Part shown: piece after piece, positions 1 to 11,445 of the stretch
How positions within the stretch are numbered: position 1 is the first letter of the stretch
Layout: every line of letters begins with the position of its first letter
Source: Plantago major
Lineage: Eukaryota; Streptophyta; Magnoliopsida; Lamiales; Plantaginaceae
Direction of reading: 5' to 3'
Length of the DNA: 64,000 nucleotides
NCBI GenBank assembly: GCA_026545765.1
Contig: CM048841.1
Coordinates: 68,942,217 to 69,006,216, forward strand
Program-made: the position numbers and the translations under genes
Notes under the pieces: model-generated
Databases searched by the model: none
Seen by the model: only the letters and a program-made list of their open reading frames with translations
Told to the model about the DNA's origin: nothing

Positions 1-1290
1 TTACTATAAAATTCAAAGCTAAATACTGTAAACTAATTGACAATGAGTCAAAGCAGACAGTCTTGGTTGGTCGGCGGAAAGGCAGTCTTTATGTTGCCAA
101 TTGGGCATCTGCCACAACTGAAGAATGTCTCATGGTGAGTCAATCTGGTCACACAGAAGAGCACTGGTTATAGCACAAAAGAATGAGTCACTTGACTTTC
201 AAAACTCTGAATAGACTTGCCAAAGAGTTAGTGGTTGGTCTTCCGAACATCTTCGAGAAAGGATGGTATACATTGCTGTCGGATGGGGAAACAATCTAAG
301 ATCTCTTTCAAGTCCAAAATCGGACACTCTAGTGTTAGACCACGCAACTTTACACATGGATCTATTTGAATCATCGTAACTAGTTATGCGGAAAGAAGTA
401 TGAATGCAGTTGTTGTAGATGACTTCTCAAGATTCACTTGGGTTGTCTTTCGAAACACAAATCGATGCCGGTGGAGATACCAAACTTCTTTGAAAAAGCT
501 TGAAGTCATGAAAAATGACAAGGTATCTGCAATCAGAACAGACCATGGTACTGAGTTTGTCAACCAGTACATAAAGGAGTTTTGTACCTGCAAAGGTATA
601 CAACACCAACTTTCCTCTGTAAGAACACCTCAACAAAATGGTGTTGCAGAAAGGAAAAACAGAACCCTTAAAGAAGCTGCAAGGACAATGCTAGCTGACA
701 CTGAGATAAGTGAAATTTATTGGGTTGAAGCTGTAAACACAGCCTGCTACACTCAGAACAGATGCTTGATAAACAAACACCATGACAGGACCCCCTATGA
801 AATCTTGGTTGGTAGACCCCCTAATATCAAACATCTGAGAGTATTTGGTTGTAGATGTTTTGTTCTAAACAATGGGAAAGATTATCTGAGAACATTTCAA
901 CCAAAGGCAGATGAAGGTGTTTTTCTTGGCTATTCCACAAACAGCAAAGCTTACAGAGTTTACAACAAAAGAACAAAGAAAATTGAAGAATCAGTTCATG
1001 TTGTATTCTATGAAGGAAGTAAGAAAACACCTCCTATTGATGAATTCTCAGAAAGGTTCAAAGAACTATTACTGAGGGATTCTAAAGAAGAATCCTCAGA
1101 AAGAAAAACCATCATTATGGAAAGTGAGGATGACTCTGACGTAGAAAAGCTTGAAAAGCCTAGTAACAACAAGATGACTCACAAACATGATGAGGACTTT
1201 CCTATGAGTTTTCCAGAAATGGAACAGGTTACTGAGAACCTTCATCATGAAGAGGTATCTGAAAATGAGAATGCTGAAATGCATGTCTGA
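1..1290 (+). pseudogene. Sirevirus A: GAG-pre-integrase and integrase part of pol
   Basis: The first 400 bases carry the degraded GAG-pre-integrase segment (RRKGSLYVAN-like reading at about 75-110). The integrase core follows. The catalytic triad context is visible: first Asp in VVDDFSRFTWV, second in RTDHGTEFVNQ, Glu in GVAERKNRTLKEAARTML. The copia-specific C-terminal part CRCFVLNNGKDYLR is then followed by an acidic linker rich in S, E and D. Integrase inserts the cDNA into host DNA. The family makes it as part of one gag-pol polyprotein. The part is broken as a whole polyprotein segment. Confidence 0.9.
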
Positions 1291-1311
1291 GATATCTCTA
1301 ACACTGAAAAG

Positions 1312-3089
1312 GTGTCAGATATCCATGACATTTCCCATATGTCAGATATCTCAGATACTGAAAAAGTATCAAATCAAAATCTTAGTGATTCACATTCAGA
1401 TCACCTGGATATTGATCCTACTAGTACTAAACCTATGATGAGATGGATCAAAGATCATCCTACAAAGGATATAATTGGACCAATTAATCAGGGTGTTAGG
1501 ACTAGGAGAGCAATAATGAGAATGCTAACTCTCTTTGGATGTTTCATCTCGAATATTGAACTAAAATATAGAAGAAGCATTAGGAGACCAAGATGGATCT
1601 ACGCAATGCAAGAAGAGTTGGATCAATTTGAGAGAAACAAAGTCTGGAAACTGGTTCCATTTATAGAAGGAATATCTGTGATTGGAACTAAATGGGTTTT
1701 CAGAAACAAGATGAATGAGTCTGGTGAAATAACCAGAAAAAAGCAAGATTGGTTGCCAAGGGATTTACCCAGACTGAAGGCTTAGATTTTGACGAGTCAT
1801 ATGCACCAGTTGCAAGATTGGATGCAATAAGACTTTTTCTAGCCTTTGCAGCTCATAAAGATTTTAAAGTTTATCAGATGGATGTCAAAAGTGCATTCCT
1901 AAACGGTGAACTTGCAGAAGAAGTTTATGTTGAGCAACCACCTGGCTTTGAAGTTTCCTCAGAAAGTAGAATGGTCTATAAACTACAGAAAGCTCTGTAT
2001 GGACTGAAACAGGCTCCAAGAGCATGGTATGACACTTTGGCCAAATACCTTCTGGAAAGTGGTTTCAAGAAAGGTGAAGTTGATAAAACTTTATTTACCT
2101 TAAATCATGACGGGAAACTACTCTTAGTTCAAGTATATGTTGATGACATCATATTTGGATCTAAGGACAAGCAACTTTGTAATGACTTTGCAAATCTCAT
2201 GAAAAGCAAGTTTGAGATGAGCATGATGGGAGAAATGAATTATTTCCTAGGATTGCAAGTCAAGCAACTCAATGATGGAATATTCATTAGTCAAACAAAG
2301 TATGCAAAAGATATGCTCACAAAATTCAATCTTAAGCCTTCTGAAAAGAATGCTAAGATACCTATGAGCATTGGAACCAAAATGGCCTATACTGAATCAG
2401 ATAAGAGTTTTGAAGAACATAAGTATAGGAAATTGATAGGTTCACTACTTTACCTCACTGCAAGTAGACCTGATATTCAATATGCTGTTGGAGTATGTGC
2501 TAGATTTCAGACAAATCCAATGCAAACACACTACAAAATTGCTATGAAAATATTAAGGTATGTGAAGGGTACAGTAGATGTAGGATTGTGGTATCCTAAA
2601 GAAAGTGGATTGAGTTTAGCTGGGTACTCAGATGCTGATTATGCTGGATCATTGCTTGATAGGAAAAGCACCTCAGGAACTTGTCAGTTTCTGGGCACTA
2701 GACTTATCTCATGGTTTAGCAAGAAGCAAAACTCAATTGCAAATTCTACCACAGAGGCTGAATATATTGCTGCTGGTTGTTGTGCGACACAAATTCTGTG
2801 GATACAACAACAACTTAAAGACTATGGACTAGATGAGAAGAAAACTCCCATTTTCTGTGACAACACAAGTGCTATTGCGATTACACAGAATCCTAAATTT
2901 CATGCCAGAACAAAGCACATTGATGTTAGACATCACTTCATCAGAGACCATGTTGAAAAAGGCAATATAGAGATACTCAAGATTGGCACTGAAGACCAAC
3001 TTGCAGATATCTTCACTAAGCCACTGCAAGAAAGTAGATTCTTAGCCTTAAGACATAGTCTTGGACTAATGGAACTACCAATGAACTGA
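1312..3089 (+). pseudogene. Sirevirus A: reverse transcriptase and RNase H part of pol
   Basis: Copia RT (RVT_2 type) followed by RNase H. Seen in order: MQEELDQFERNKVWKL and GTKWVFRNKM at the start of [17 protein letters not shown] (first catalytic Asp), [16 protein letters not shown], the YVDDIIFGS active-site box, then the connection region. RNase H is marked by [21 protein letters not shown] and [10 protein letters not shown]. The long frame ends at [11 protein letters not shown] just before 3,089, the usual copia pol C-terminus. RT and RNase H together copy the genomic RNA to cDNA. The RT-RNase H portion is mostly open, much better preserved than the rest of the element, which suggests a moderately recent copy. 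Confidence 0.93.
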
Positions 3090-3891
3090 AAGAGTTCAGG
3101 TATCTGAAACGGGCAACCAGAGAAGAGGTATCTGGAACGGGTATCCAGAAAAGAGAAAAGAGAAATCTGGAACGGGTATCCAGAAGTCTAAAAGGCTAAA
3201 AAGCAAAAAAAAAAAAGATAGCTTAAGATCTCTGAGACGGGAACTCAGATATCTGAATCATTCTATAAACGGGGAACACAAAAGAGAATAGTATAACTAT
3301 CTGCAGTCAACCACTCTCTTGAAACTCGCATTATTTCTATCTTGATGAAAAACTTAGAAAAATCCCAAGTATAAGACAGACTCAGATGCGAACAGTGTCC
3401 TTGCTCATACAGAATTGTGATTCAGATAGCAAGTCGCCAAAACTCATTAAATGGGCACAATTACACTTGCTAATTGTGATCATTGCTGAAGATGCAATGG
3501 TGACCCTCGATGAAGTTAAGCGATTGATCTATACGGTGGAAATTGATTCACAGTAAATAGTGGACTGTTGAAATTCAGACATGGCCCACTAAGCATTTAA
3601 TGCCGAACTAGCTTTTGCTCACGCCTGTTTGCAAATTACGAATCGTACACAAAATCAATTTGTATGTATTTGTCTGTTGGGATTCAACTGCTATATATAT
3701 AGGATTTTGGCAAATGAAATCACTTTTGCCTAATCCGAAATTTCATCTTGCACAAGAATAGCAAATCCTTCTCTTGATTCTCCGCAAACCCTCTACAATC
3801 TCTGCAAATCAAGATTAAGTTTTTCTGAAAAGAATCACTGAAACACATCTCTTTCAAACACCAATTTCAAATCCCTACACTATTTAAAGAG
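3090..3891 (+). repeat. Pol-to-3'-gene spacer with a GGAACGGG minisatellite
   Basis: There is no coding signal here. From 3,095 to about 3,270 a short motif (GTATCTGGAACGGGTATCCAG and variants such as GAAACGGGCAACCAG or GAGACGGGAACTCAG) recurs at least five times, separated by A/G-rich filler. From about 3,560 the text reads like a promoter/leader: TATATATATAGG at about 3,693, then a C/A-rich leader without ATG down to the start of the 3' gene at 3,892. Copy B keeps the corresponding leader (TATATATATAGG near 22,050). This suggests an internal promoter for the 3' gene. That is inference from the TATA-like string and its position in both copies. Confidence 0.5.
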
Positions 3892-6800
3892 ATGTCCTCC
3901 AAGAACACTTCGACACAGAAATCCCAATCCTCCACTGGTACTGCTGAAAAGCAAGCACCAGAGTTGGTTATTGTTAACAATCGACTGGTAGGAGTTTTCA
4001 ATCCTGACCATTGGACTTCAAGTCACAGAATGATTTGGGGTGGTGCCATGGTTGAGGAATACCTCAATGCTGCAATAGAAAACCAAAGTGACAGAAAATT
4101 GATTCTTGACATGCTTGAAAAGGCACAAATCAAGGGTTTTCTATCTGCTCGCCCAAGTGGAATTTCATCACTCGATGTGTTGGAATTCTACAACAACTCC
4201 AGGAATATTTCCTATGTGTCTGAAGGCACTGAAATAGTGTCTATCAAAACCTCAGTCCAAGGAAAGGAAATCCTTCTAGACTTAACAACTTTCTGTAAGT
4301 TGTTTGAGGTTCAAAATCTTGGAAAGGATTTTGAAATAAACACCAAGGATGATGAACTCCTTGAAGGTGTTAAAGAACTTTACAGTGACGTGTGTGATCT
4401 TGAAAAATCAGAAACACCCACTGAATTCAAGCTTGCTGACATCTGAACCAGACATCTGTTAGTTCACTAGGATGTACTGGCTTGCATTCTTCACAGATGC
4501 TTTGATGGTCTACAGGGAGGTGCTGACCAAATAAGCCAAGAACGATGGATCATGATGTTCTTGCTGAATCAACAAGACAAAAGGCTGGAAAACCCTTTTA
4601 ACTGGGGAAAGAACGCCTTCATGAAGTTCGTGAAGAAGATTCAAGGCTTCGAGCCTAAGATTGTCAAAGGACTAGCTGGGCCAAAGGCCACAGTAGGTTA
4701 TGGTCTGAAGATATGCTACTTGCTGGAAAAGCTTGGCATTGTGCTCAGAGAGACGGCTGAAATAGCTAACAGTAACCTGCTCTACAAATATGAGTATACA
4801 AATCTGATGAAAAAAGTTACTGGGTCTCAGAAAGGTCCTAAGAAGAGAAAATCTGAAAAGATATCTGAAGAAAAGGTTGCGACCAAGAAGCCCAGAACTT
4901 CAAGAAAGAAGTCTACTGGCAAATCAGAAGACACACCCAAAGAGGTTGTCAATTCTCAGATATCTGCAGGCATTGCCAATGAACTGATAATGGCAGATGA
5001 ACTCATCAATGCTGCAAAAGAGTTATCAACTACTGAACAAGTAGACTCAGCAAGAGAAAGTGCTTTCGGAAATGTTGCGACTAATGCAGTAAGCCTTGCT
5101 GATGAACTCATAAATGCTGCCAAGAATGGTGAAAAGCACCAAGCCCCATCTGCAGAAACCACAGGAGTAATGGACCAATCAGTTCCCAATGCTGATGAGA
5201 GCTCTGACGATGAAGATGATGAACTAGTCATCTCTCAAGTCCTAGAAAGAACAAAGTGGGCTAAGGTTACTGAAAAAGTAACTGGTGATAAGGTATCTGA
5301 AGAAGAACCTACACAACAGGTTGCTGAACCTATAGCAAAGGTTGTTGGTGCAAACACAACATCAGGGAATGACTCTCTTGCACAACTTCACAAAGCCCTG
5401 ATGAGTGGTATTTTAGTGCTGGCAGATGCTGATGAAAATGCCACATCTAAGAATCTGGAAGAACACTCTACTGATCAATCTTCTGCTTCCAGACAACCAC
5501 AACAACCACAAACACAACAACCACAACAGCCACAAGTGGTTGATGAAATGGTAAATGAACTCAGTCCAAGGGAGGCAACTGAGTTGCATACTCAGGAAAG
5601 GTGTGAAGTACCAGAAACTTCAAACAAAGAAACTGTACTGGGACAAGACGACCAATGTATAGAAAGGTCACAAGTTCTAGAGACCAATCAGCCTGAAACT
5701 GCTCGGGTAAATGACTGGTTTAACTCTTACCTTGTGAAAAAATTTATACTTATAAATCTTGTTACCTTATAAGAATTTCTTTGTTACAGGCTGAGTTAGA
5801 AACGCAGAAACAAGAGGAAGCTGAGAAGCTTACCTCAGATACTGAAAAAGAGGTTCCTTCAACCTTAACTCTTGAGAAATCTGAGCCTGTGCCACAGGTG
5901 AATGATTCTTAAAGAGAACTAACTTTTCAGTAAATATGTTTGTATACTCATTCGTGATAAATGTTTCTAACAGGCTCCAACTGAGATGGAAGAAGATAAG
6001 GCAGAAATGCCAGAGACAGACCCAGAAACCAACAGGGCTTCTGAAGAACACATCACTGAGCCTTCAAACTTGAAGGTATATGACAATCAAGTGACAAGTA
6101 TAATTCATCCTGGGTTATCTCTTATCTCTTCTAAATATTCAATACTTTCTACTTACAGGCTATTTCAGAAGTACAAAATGCAAGGGGATAAAGTTGCGAC
6201 TTCCCCTGCATCAATGGAAATTGATGAAGCCTCTAAGGCAACATCACTCGAAAGAACACCAGAAACTGCACAAGTTCCTGAGAAAAATGAATCTGAGCTT
6301 CCTGATGAGGAAGTAAGTAGCTCAAATCAGAATTCATTAAAAGCATGTTTATGCATAGATTCTTTCAAACTATTTCCTAAGTATTGTATTTATCTCAGGT
6401 TCAAGAAACAAAGGTTGATGAGGACCAGACTTCCAAGTCTCCACGTCACAACAAGATATCTGAGACACCAATCGTCTCAGTAGAACAAGTATCTGAGCCT
6501 GATGTTCATACTCAGGTAACTCAGAAACTAAACTACACTTCTACTCAGATATCTACAAAAGTTTTGAAACTCACTCAAAACTCTTTCTTTCAGGCTCAAA
6601 CAGATGCAAAGCAGGTTCCCATTGAAGAAACAAGGGACCTACTTCACTTCTTCAAAGCTTACACCTTGCCAAAGCATATTCAATGCTTCAAGAAATGGCA
6701 GAAGTTAAGGTGCTCTGATCTCTCTAAAATATTGAGAATCACTGATCAGCCAACCAGACGAGCACGAGCTCTTGACCTGGAAACTTATGTCCAAGCAATG

Positions 6801-9248
6801 TTCCCTACAGAACAATATTCAGTTGCGACTCTACTACACAAGGACTTTTCCAGAGAAGTGGCGCATAGTTTGATACATGGCTTTGAACAGGCAGATGGTC
6901 AGACAAGATTACAGATGGCTTTCAAGCCAGTCCTTCCCCAGACTCTGCAATTCATACCTTCTGAACAAGAAGAAGTTAATGGGCAGAAGATCACTATCCC
7001 GGAAGTGATCAATCTTGTATCTGAAGATGATGAGGAGGAAGAAATGAATGAAAATTACTTTGATGAACCTCCATCGACCATCACCAAAAGGATGATAATG
7101 ACAAAAGGATGATGATGATGCCCTGCACTGAGGACCGGAGGAATTTCACGGAGAAACAATGCCTCGGTATTTGAAAAGCAAAGCGAGAAGACTTCACGAA
7201 ATCTCCGTCTTCATCACCTCGAAATCTACTCATCCATCTTCTAATCAACACGCGATTACTCTTGAACAAGTAGTTGAGCTCTACGAGAAACCAATCGAGA
7301 AAATATTAAACACTCGGACGAAGTGCTCAACTCGGACAAGCTGTTGGCGGAAGAACAACGACTCCATCTTCAATGGAAGATCAAATAGCTAAATCCAGAG
7401 ATAAGATTGATCAACTACAAGATCTATACTTAGAAGAAATGATTGCTTACTACGAGGTTAAAGAGCTACGGAATGTCTAAGAGATCACCAAAGAACTCGT
7501 CTTGAAGAAGTATCGAAGTCAAGCATGATGCTAAGGCGCATCATCTTGAAAGAAGTACCATCCTCCTCCCGAAGGAAAGAAACCAATCTACGAGATGGTT
7601 CTTTGGACTTGATCTGATTGATGAAAATGTCGAGAGGATGAAGATCCTTTGGGCTAATCACTCGGATGATGAAGAAGACAAGACTTTGGCGGAGCACCGC
7701 CATGAACATCTAGCGGTTTCTCACTTGAAAAGAAAGTTGATTGCTCCTACAATCTTCAACAAAGCGCCAAACGTCCACTCCATGAATACATGAGCAGTGC
7801 AATCTTGGCTACTCGAATAAGGAGATGTCTTCACGAACAAGGAAGTAATTGCCTCGTCCCTCGAAATGAGAAAGTTCATTGAGCTCATCACTCGGAGAAC
7901 AACTAGCATGGCCATTGCTCGGAAAGATGCAGGAATGATAAGGGACGATGATGTGTCTTTAGCTGAAAAAGCTTTTCAAGAGGCAAGTTACACTGCTGGA
8001 AAAGCAGATGCCATCCTAGGCCCATTGGCAGAGCTCACTGATAAGGACAATGGACTTATCAAGCAAAATCAGGAGCTCAAAGCCGAACTTCAGAAGTTGG
8101 TCAGTGCCTACAATTATCTACAAGGGCACTTCAACTCTCTCTCAGATTCCTTTATGAGGTCGATGACAATGACTAAGGGGGAAAGAAAGTACAAATCTGG
8201 ACCTCAAAGTCAGGGGGAATGGGAAGAAGGAGATGAAAACAATAAGAAATCTGGAGCTGGTGCGGCTCAGAAAGGAAGAAGAAAAACTTCCCAGCCACCA
8301 CTCAGAATCAATGAACCCTCCTCAAGCCAAGCTGCTTCCCAAAGACCTACTGAAGGAACCAAAATGGTAACAAGGGCCATGGCACAGAAACCTCCAAGGA
8401 GTACCAAGGCTCCAAGGAGAAGACAAGTTAGAGGGATTGATGAATCTTCTGAAGAAGAAGAAGAAGGTCAAATCAAGTCCACAGGCAATGAAGAAGGCTG
8501 CAAAATCTCACAAGAATTGATCTTGATGATGATGAAGAGATGAAGATGAAGCTCCTCTTCACGGAAAAGGAAAATTGAAAGCTGGCGAGCCCATAGTTGC
8601 AAAGCCACTAGCGACTAAAACACCTCTGGAAATACCAAGTCTATCCGGGGTGGTAGTTCTTCAACAACCCAAAGAGAATTCAAGCGAGAAAAGGAGCAGT
8701 GAGGAAAGCAAAGACAAAGTCAACTTCCACTAAGGCCAGAAGAAGCCAAAATTGAGTATGTGAAGTATGACAATGATTCCTCTGTCTACAGGTGCATCAA
8801 TCAGAAAAATGGCTATTGGATTCTGGAACTGAAGCATCTTTTGGTAAATTCAAGATTTCCAGAACCAATCCATAAACAACTCATGGCATGGAGAAAGAAT
8901 AAACCTACCTTGATCAACACCAATCACATCAAAGTGTGGTTGGACTTTGAAGTTGTCAAGAGAACTGAAGCCATGAAGAAGGACCTCTCTGATGATTGTC
9001 TATATGGAAAGCCAGATGATGTGCACAAAATTCTGAATATCACAGGAACAGGCACAAGACCAAGACTTGATGTGGAACCCTATGAGTCGTTCTATCTGAC
9101 AGAAGATCAATACAAGGGTGACATCAGATATCTGAAGATTATCTATGAATACTTCAAGCTTTCAGATATCAGAATAGAGCATGCCTGGAAGTGGGGAAAA
9201 TACCTATGGGTCAAGCATTTTGCCAAGAAAAATCCTAGCAAAACCTGA
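3892..9248 (+). pseudogene. Sirevirus A: large 3' accessory gene (envelope position) with intron-like gaps
   Basis: This region occupies the place where Sireviruses carry their optional extra gene, often called env-like. The open start at 3,892 (MSSKNTSTQKSQSS) gives a globular N-part. It is followed by a Lys/Ser-rich basic stretch near 4,840-4,930 (GPKKRKSEK, a nuclear-signal-like string) and a very acidic, Q/E/S/T-rich middle with a QPQQPQ run near 5,500-5,530. From about 5,700 to 6,600 short acidic coding blocks alternate with five intervals that start GT and end AG. After about 6,600 come a conserved globular block (DLLHFFKAYTLPKHIQCF), a coiled-coil-like block (about 7,870-8,150) and a C-terminal block (8,760-9,248). 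I see no signal peptide, transmembrane anchor or furin-type site, so an envelope role is not supported. The gene is broken in several places. Copy B carries the same blocks in the same order. Confidence 0.6.
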
Positions 9249-9736
9249 AAAGTGCGTGGATTTGCGGAGAGCAGAGATGCTTGTCAGAACTCTTCTCTAT
9301 GATTATTCTGATGACATCAAAAGGTTTGGAGACAGGAAATTTGCAGACTGATCCATAGAAATTTTGTTGAAGACTTGAAAATTGAAGACTTGAAGACTAG
9401 TCTATTAGGATGTTTACTTGGAGCTTGGTTACTCCTGTTGTCCTAATTTACTATGGAGTTTTTTGTGTTTTTGCTGACTGAGCTTAACTGAATCCTGTAT
9501 TAAAAGTTATCTGTAATCTTTAGTTGCGACTTATCTGAAGAACTTACTCTCAGATAGTATTCTATAAAAGATAACTTGTCAGCAAAGATCACACCTTGTG
9601 ATTTGGTTGATGTCTACTTTCTGCACTTAATTATATGATTTGAAAGATCTTAAGAAATGATTAAGTGGTGGATTGTTTCCTCATCCAGATTTGTAATAGG
9701 AAGATAGTCATCGTTGGTGATCAAAATGGGGAAATT
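9249..9736 (+). other. Sirevirus A: 3' untranslated stretch and polypurine tract
   Basis: No open frame. The end of the stretch, GATCAAAATGGGGAAATT at 9,719-9,736, is the polypurine tract that primes plus-strand DNA synthesis and lies directly against the TGTTAG start of the LTR. Copy B has the matching string GATCAAAAAGGGGAAAATT before 27,677. The sentence-level match of the two copies over about 9,380-9,736 and 27,310-27,676 shows this is element sequence, not host. Confidence 0.75.
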
Positions 9737-11382
9737 TGTTAGATATTTTGTTAAGAATATCATTTAGATTTTGTTGACAACATGATGAATTATCTTAGTC
9801 TCAGAAAGGTGATTAGTACTCTTGGTTCACTTGAACATTGTAAAAGAGGAAAACCACTAAGTATGATAATCTAGCTAATCTTGTATAGGATGTTAGGTCT
9901 CAAAATGTAATTTTTATTTTATGAAGAGAAGACCGAAGAAGACATCCAATGAAGCTCAACGACATTGAAGACTTGAAGAAAGCGCACAAGATTCTTGAAT
10001 CATTGTTGAGATATCTTAGCGAGATATCTTGTAGACACAAACAGTTTTCAAACAAAGCGTGTCACAAGAGATATCGAGAAATAAGACATATCTGAAAACA
10101 AGGAAAGTGTCCAGATATCTACTCTCGGATACCTTGAGCTTTAACCACGTTTACGAAGAGAAACATATATTGCAAACAAAGTTGTTTCAATAAACACAAG
10201 TGGTATCGAAGAATGAAGATAAGGGCGTGCAAAGAATCGAGATAACACTAGTCTACGATACAAAGCATAGTTTATTGGCACTACAGGACAAAAGTATAGT
10301 CTGATGCATTTAATGCGGCGGAGATGTCGAATAAAGCAGCGGCGACCGAGAAGAAGACAAAACACCTACGATACTATACGGATATCGATAGTTTGAATTT
10401 GAGCCTAACGGATACTATTCAAACGACACTCAAATTCATCTATAAATATCAACACTTAGACAGCTTGAGAGATAGACACACACTCTGAATACGCTGAACT
10501 GAATATCTTACGCTCTCAAAGCAACTTACTTATCCTCAAAGCTTTCTGTTGCGACCAAAGCTCTTGATCTTGAGTAAACACTGAAGTTCTAAGTGTCCTG
10601 ATCCTAAACAAGCAAAGCTATCTATGAAGGAGTTGAATCAAAAGATCAACTATCTGAGATTCATTCTCTTGAACAGATATCATAAGACTTGGGTCAGTAA
10701 AATCGAACAAGATACCATACACTGTAAAGTGTATTAAGTAACTTAGTTCACAGAGCTATCTGAATAACTGAAAAGTCATTAAGACGCTCATCTGACAACT
10801 CAAACCTAAACCAACACCATAACTGGCGTGGAGTATAGGAAGTACTTAGTTTGAAAAATCAGGGAATAACTCCAAGGTTACCGGAGTATAGGAAGTACTT
10901 GATTTGGGAAGCCGAGAATAACTCAAGGTTATTGAGTATAGGAAGTACTTAGCTTGGGAAGCTAGGAATAACTCAAAATTTTACGAGTCTGAAGTACTTG
11001 GTACGTAATGGGGAACAACTCAGGGGGAACATTTGGTTGGGAACCAATTGTTAAGAATCTTAGAATAGGATTATTGTAAGGAAAACTCAATTATCTGTTC
11101 TAGTGATTTCTAGGTCTCGATAGGCGAAGTGGATTAGTTGGAGGATTCATACCTCGGATACCACTATACTTCTTTGTGTCTTTACGTTTACGTATTTATA
11201 CTTGAAACACACACACTTATTAAGCTGTTTACACTTATCTTTATTAAGTCTTCACTTTCGATTCTAAGTATCAGATATCCATTCAGATATCTGAGTAATA
11301 GTTGTTATCGACAAAAAGTTTTAAAAGACTATTCACCCCCCCCCCCCTCTAGTCTTTTACTTTGCCGTTATCTGGACCAACA
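9737..11382 (+). repeat. 3' LTR of Sirevirus A
   Basis: Starts TGTTAG after the polypurine tract and ends GGACCAACA. Contains a TATAAATA box at 10,441-10,448 and, in the U3 part at about 9,980-10,400, five GATATC palindromes. Near the 3' end lies a C homopolymer of about 15 bases (about 11,335-11,347). The end sequence CTTTGCCGTTATCTGGACC is shared with the LTRs of B and C. LTRs carry the element's promoter and polyadenylation signals. Confidence 0.9.
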
Positions 11383-11445
11383 GGCACTTATCTGGGATCT
11401 AAGTTTAGTGCAGAAGGCTTGAGAACCTCGTGCTCTGATACCACT
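11383..11445 (-). mobile_element. Leader and primer-binding site of Sirevirus C (minus strand)
   Basis: Read on the minus strand, AGTGGTATCAGAGCA at 11,431-11,445 follows the LTR end directly. It contains TGGTATCAGAGC, the complement of the 3' end of initiator methionine tRNA, the standard primer site of copia elements. The next 48 bases resemble the leader of copy B after 15,471 (shared GATCCCAGATA). The body of C would continue to the left, but copy A begins here, so A inserted into the leader of C. Confidence 0.85.

Larger units (their letters stand above)
1..11382 (+). mobile_element. Sirevirus copy A (Ty1/copia LTR retrotransposon), 5' part outside the window
   Basis: Fossil of the Sirevirus (SIRE/Maximus) lineage of Ty1/copia. 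Visible parts in order: end of protease/GAG-pre-integrase, integrase, reverse transcriptase and RNase H (to 3,089), a long 3' accessory gene region (3,892-9,248), a polypurine tract next to 9,736 and the 3' LTR (9,737-11,382). Lineage is shown by the integrase and RT wording ([39 protein letters not shown]), by the coding region between pol and the 3' LTR, and by the LTR of about 1.65 kb starting TGTTAG. It sits inside the leader of the opposite-strand relative C. The element is broken, with several breaks in coding parts; pol is far better kept than in copy B. The 5' LTR is not in the window, so the target duplication and LTR-based age cannot be read. Confidence 0.93.

Noticed and set aside
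3892-9248. Retroviral-type envelope gene in the Sirevirus 3' region
   Set aside because: No signal peptide, no transmembrane anchor, no furin-type site and no heptad fusion region can be seen. The product looks acidic, disordered and coiled-coil, so only 'accessory gene at the envelope position' is supportable.
11333-11350. C homopolymer as a sequencing gap or telomeric trace
   Set aside because: The same tract occurs as G at the mirrored place in LTR C, so it belongs to the LTR, although its exact length is doubtful.
11431-11445. tRNA-like string TGCTCTGATACCACT
   Set aside because: It is the minus-strand primer-binding site of an LTR element (complement of an initiator-Met tRNA end), not a tRNA gene; no cloverleaf surrounds it.
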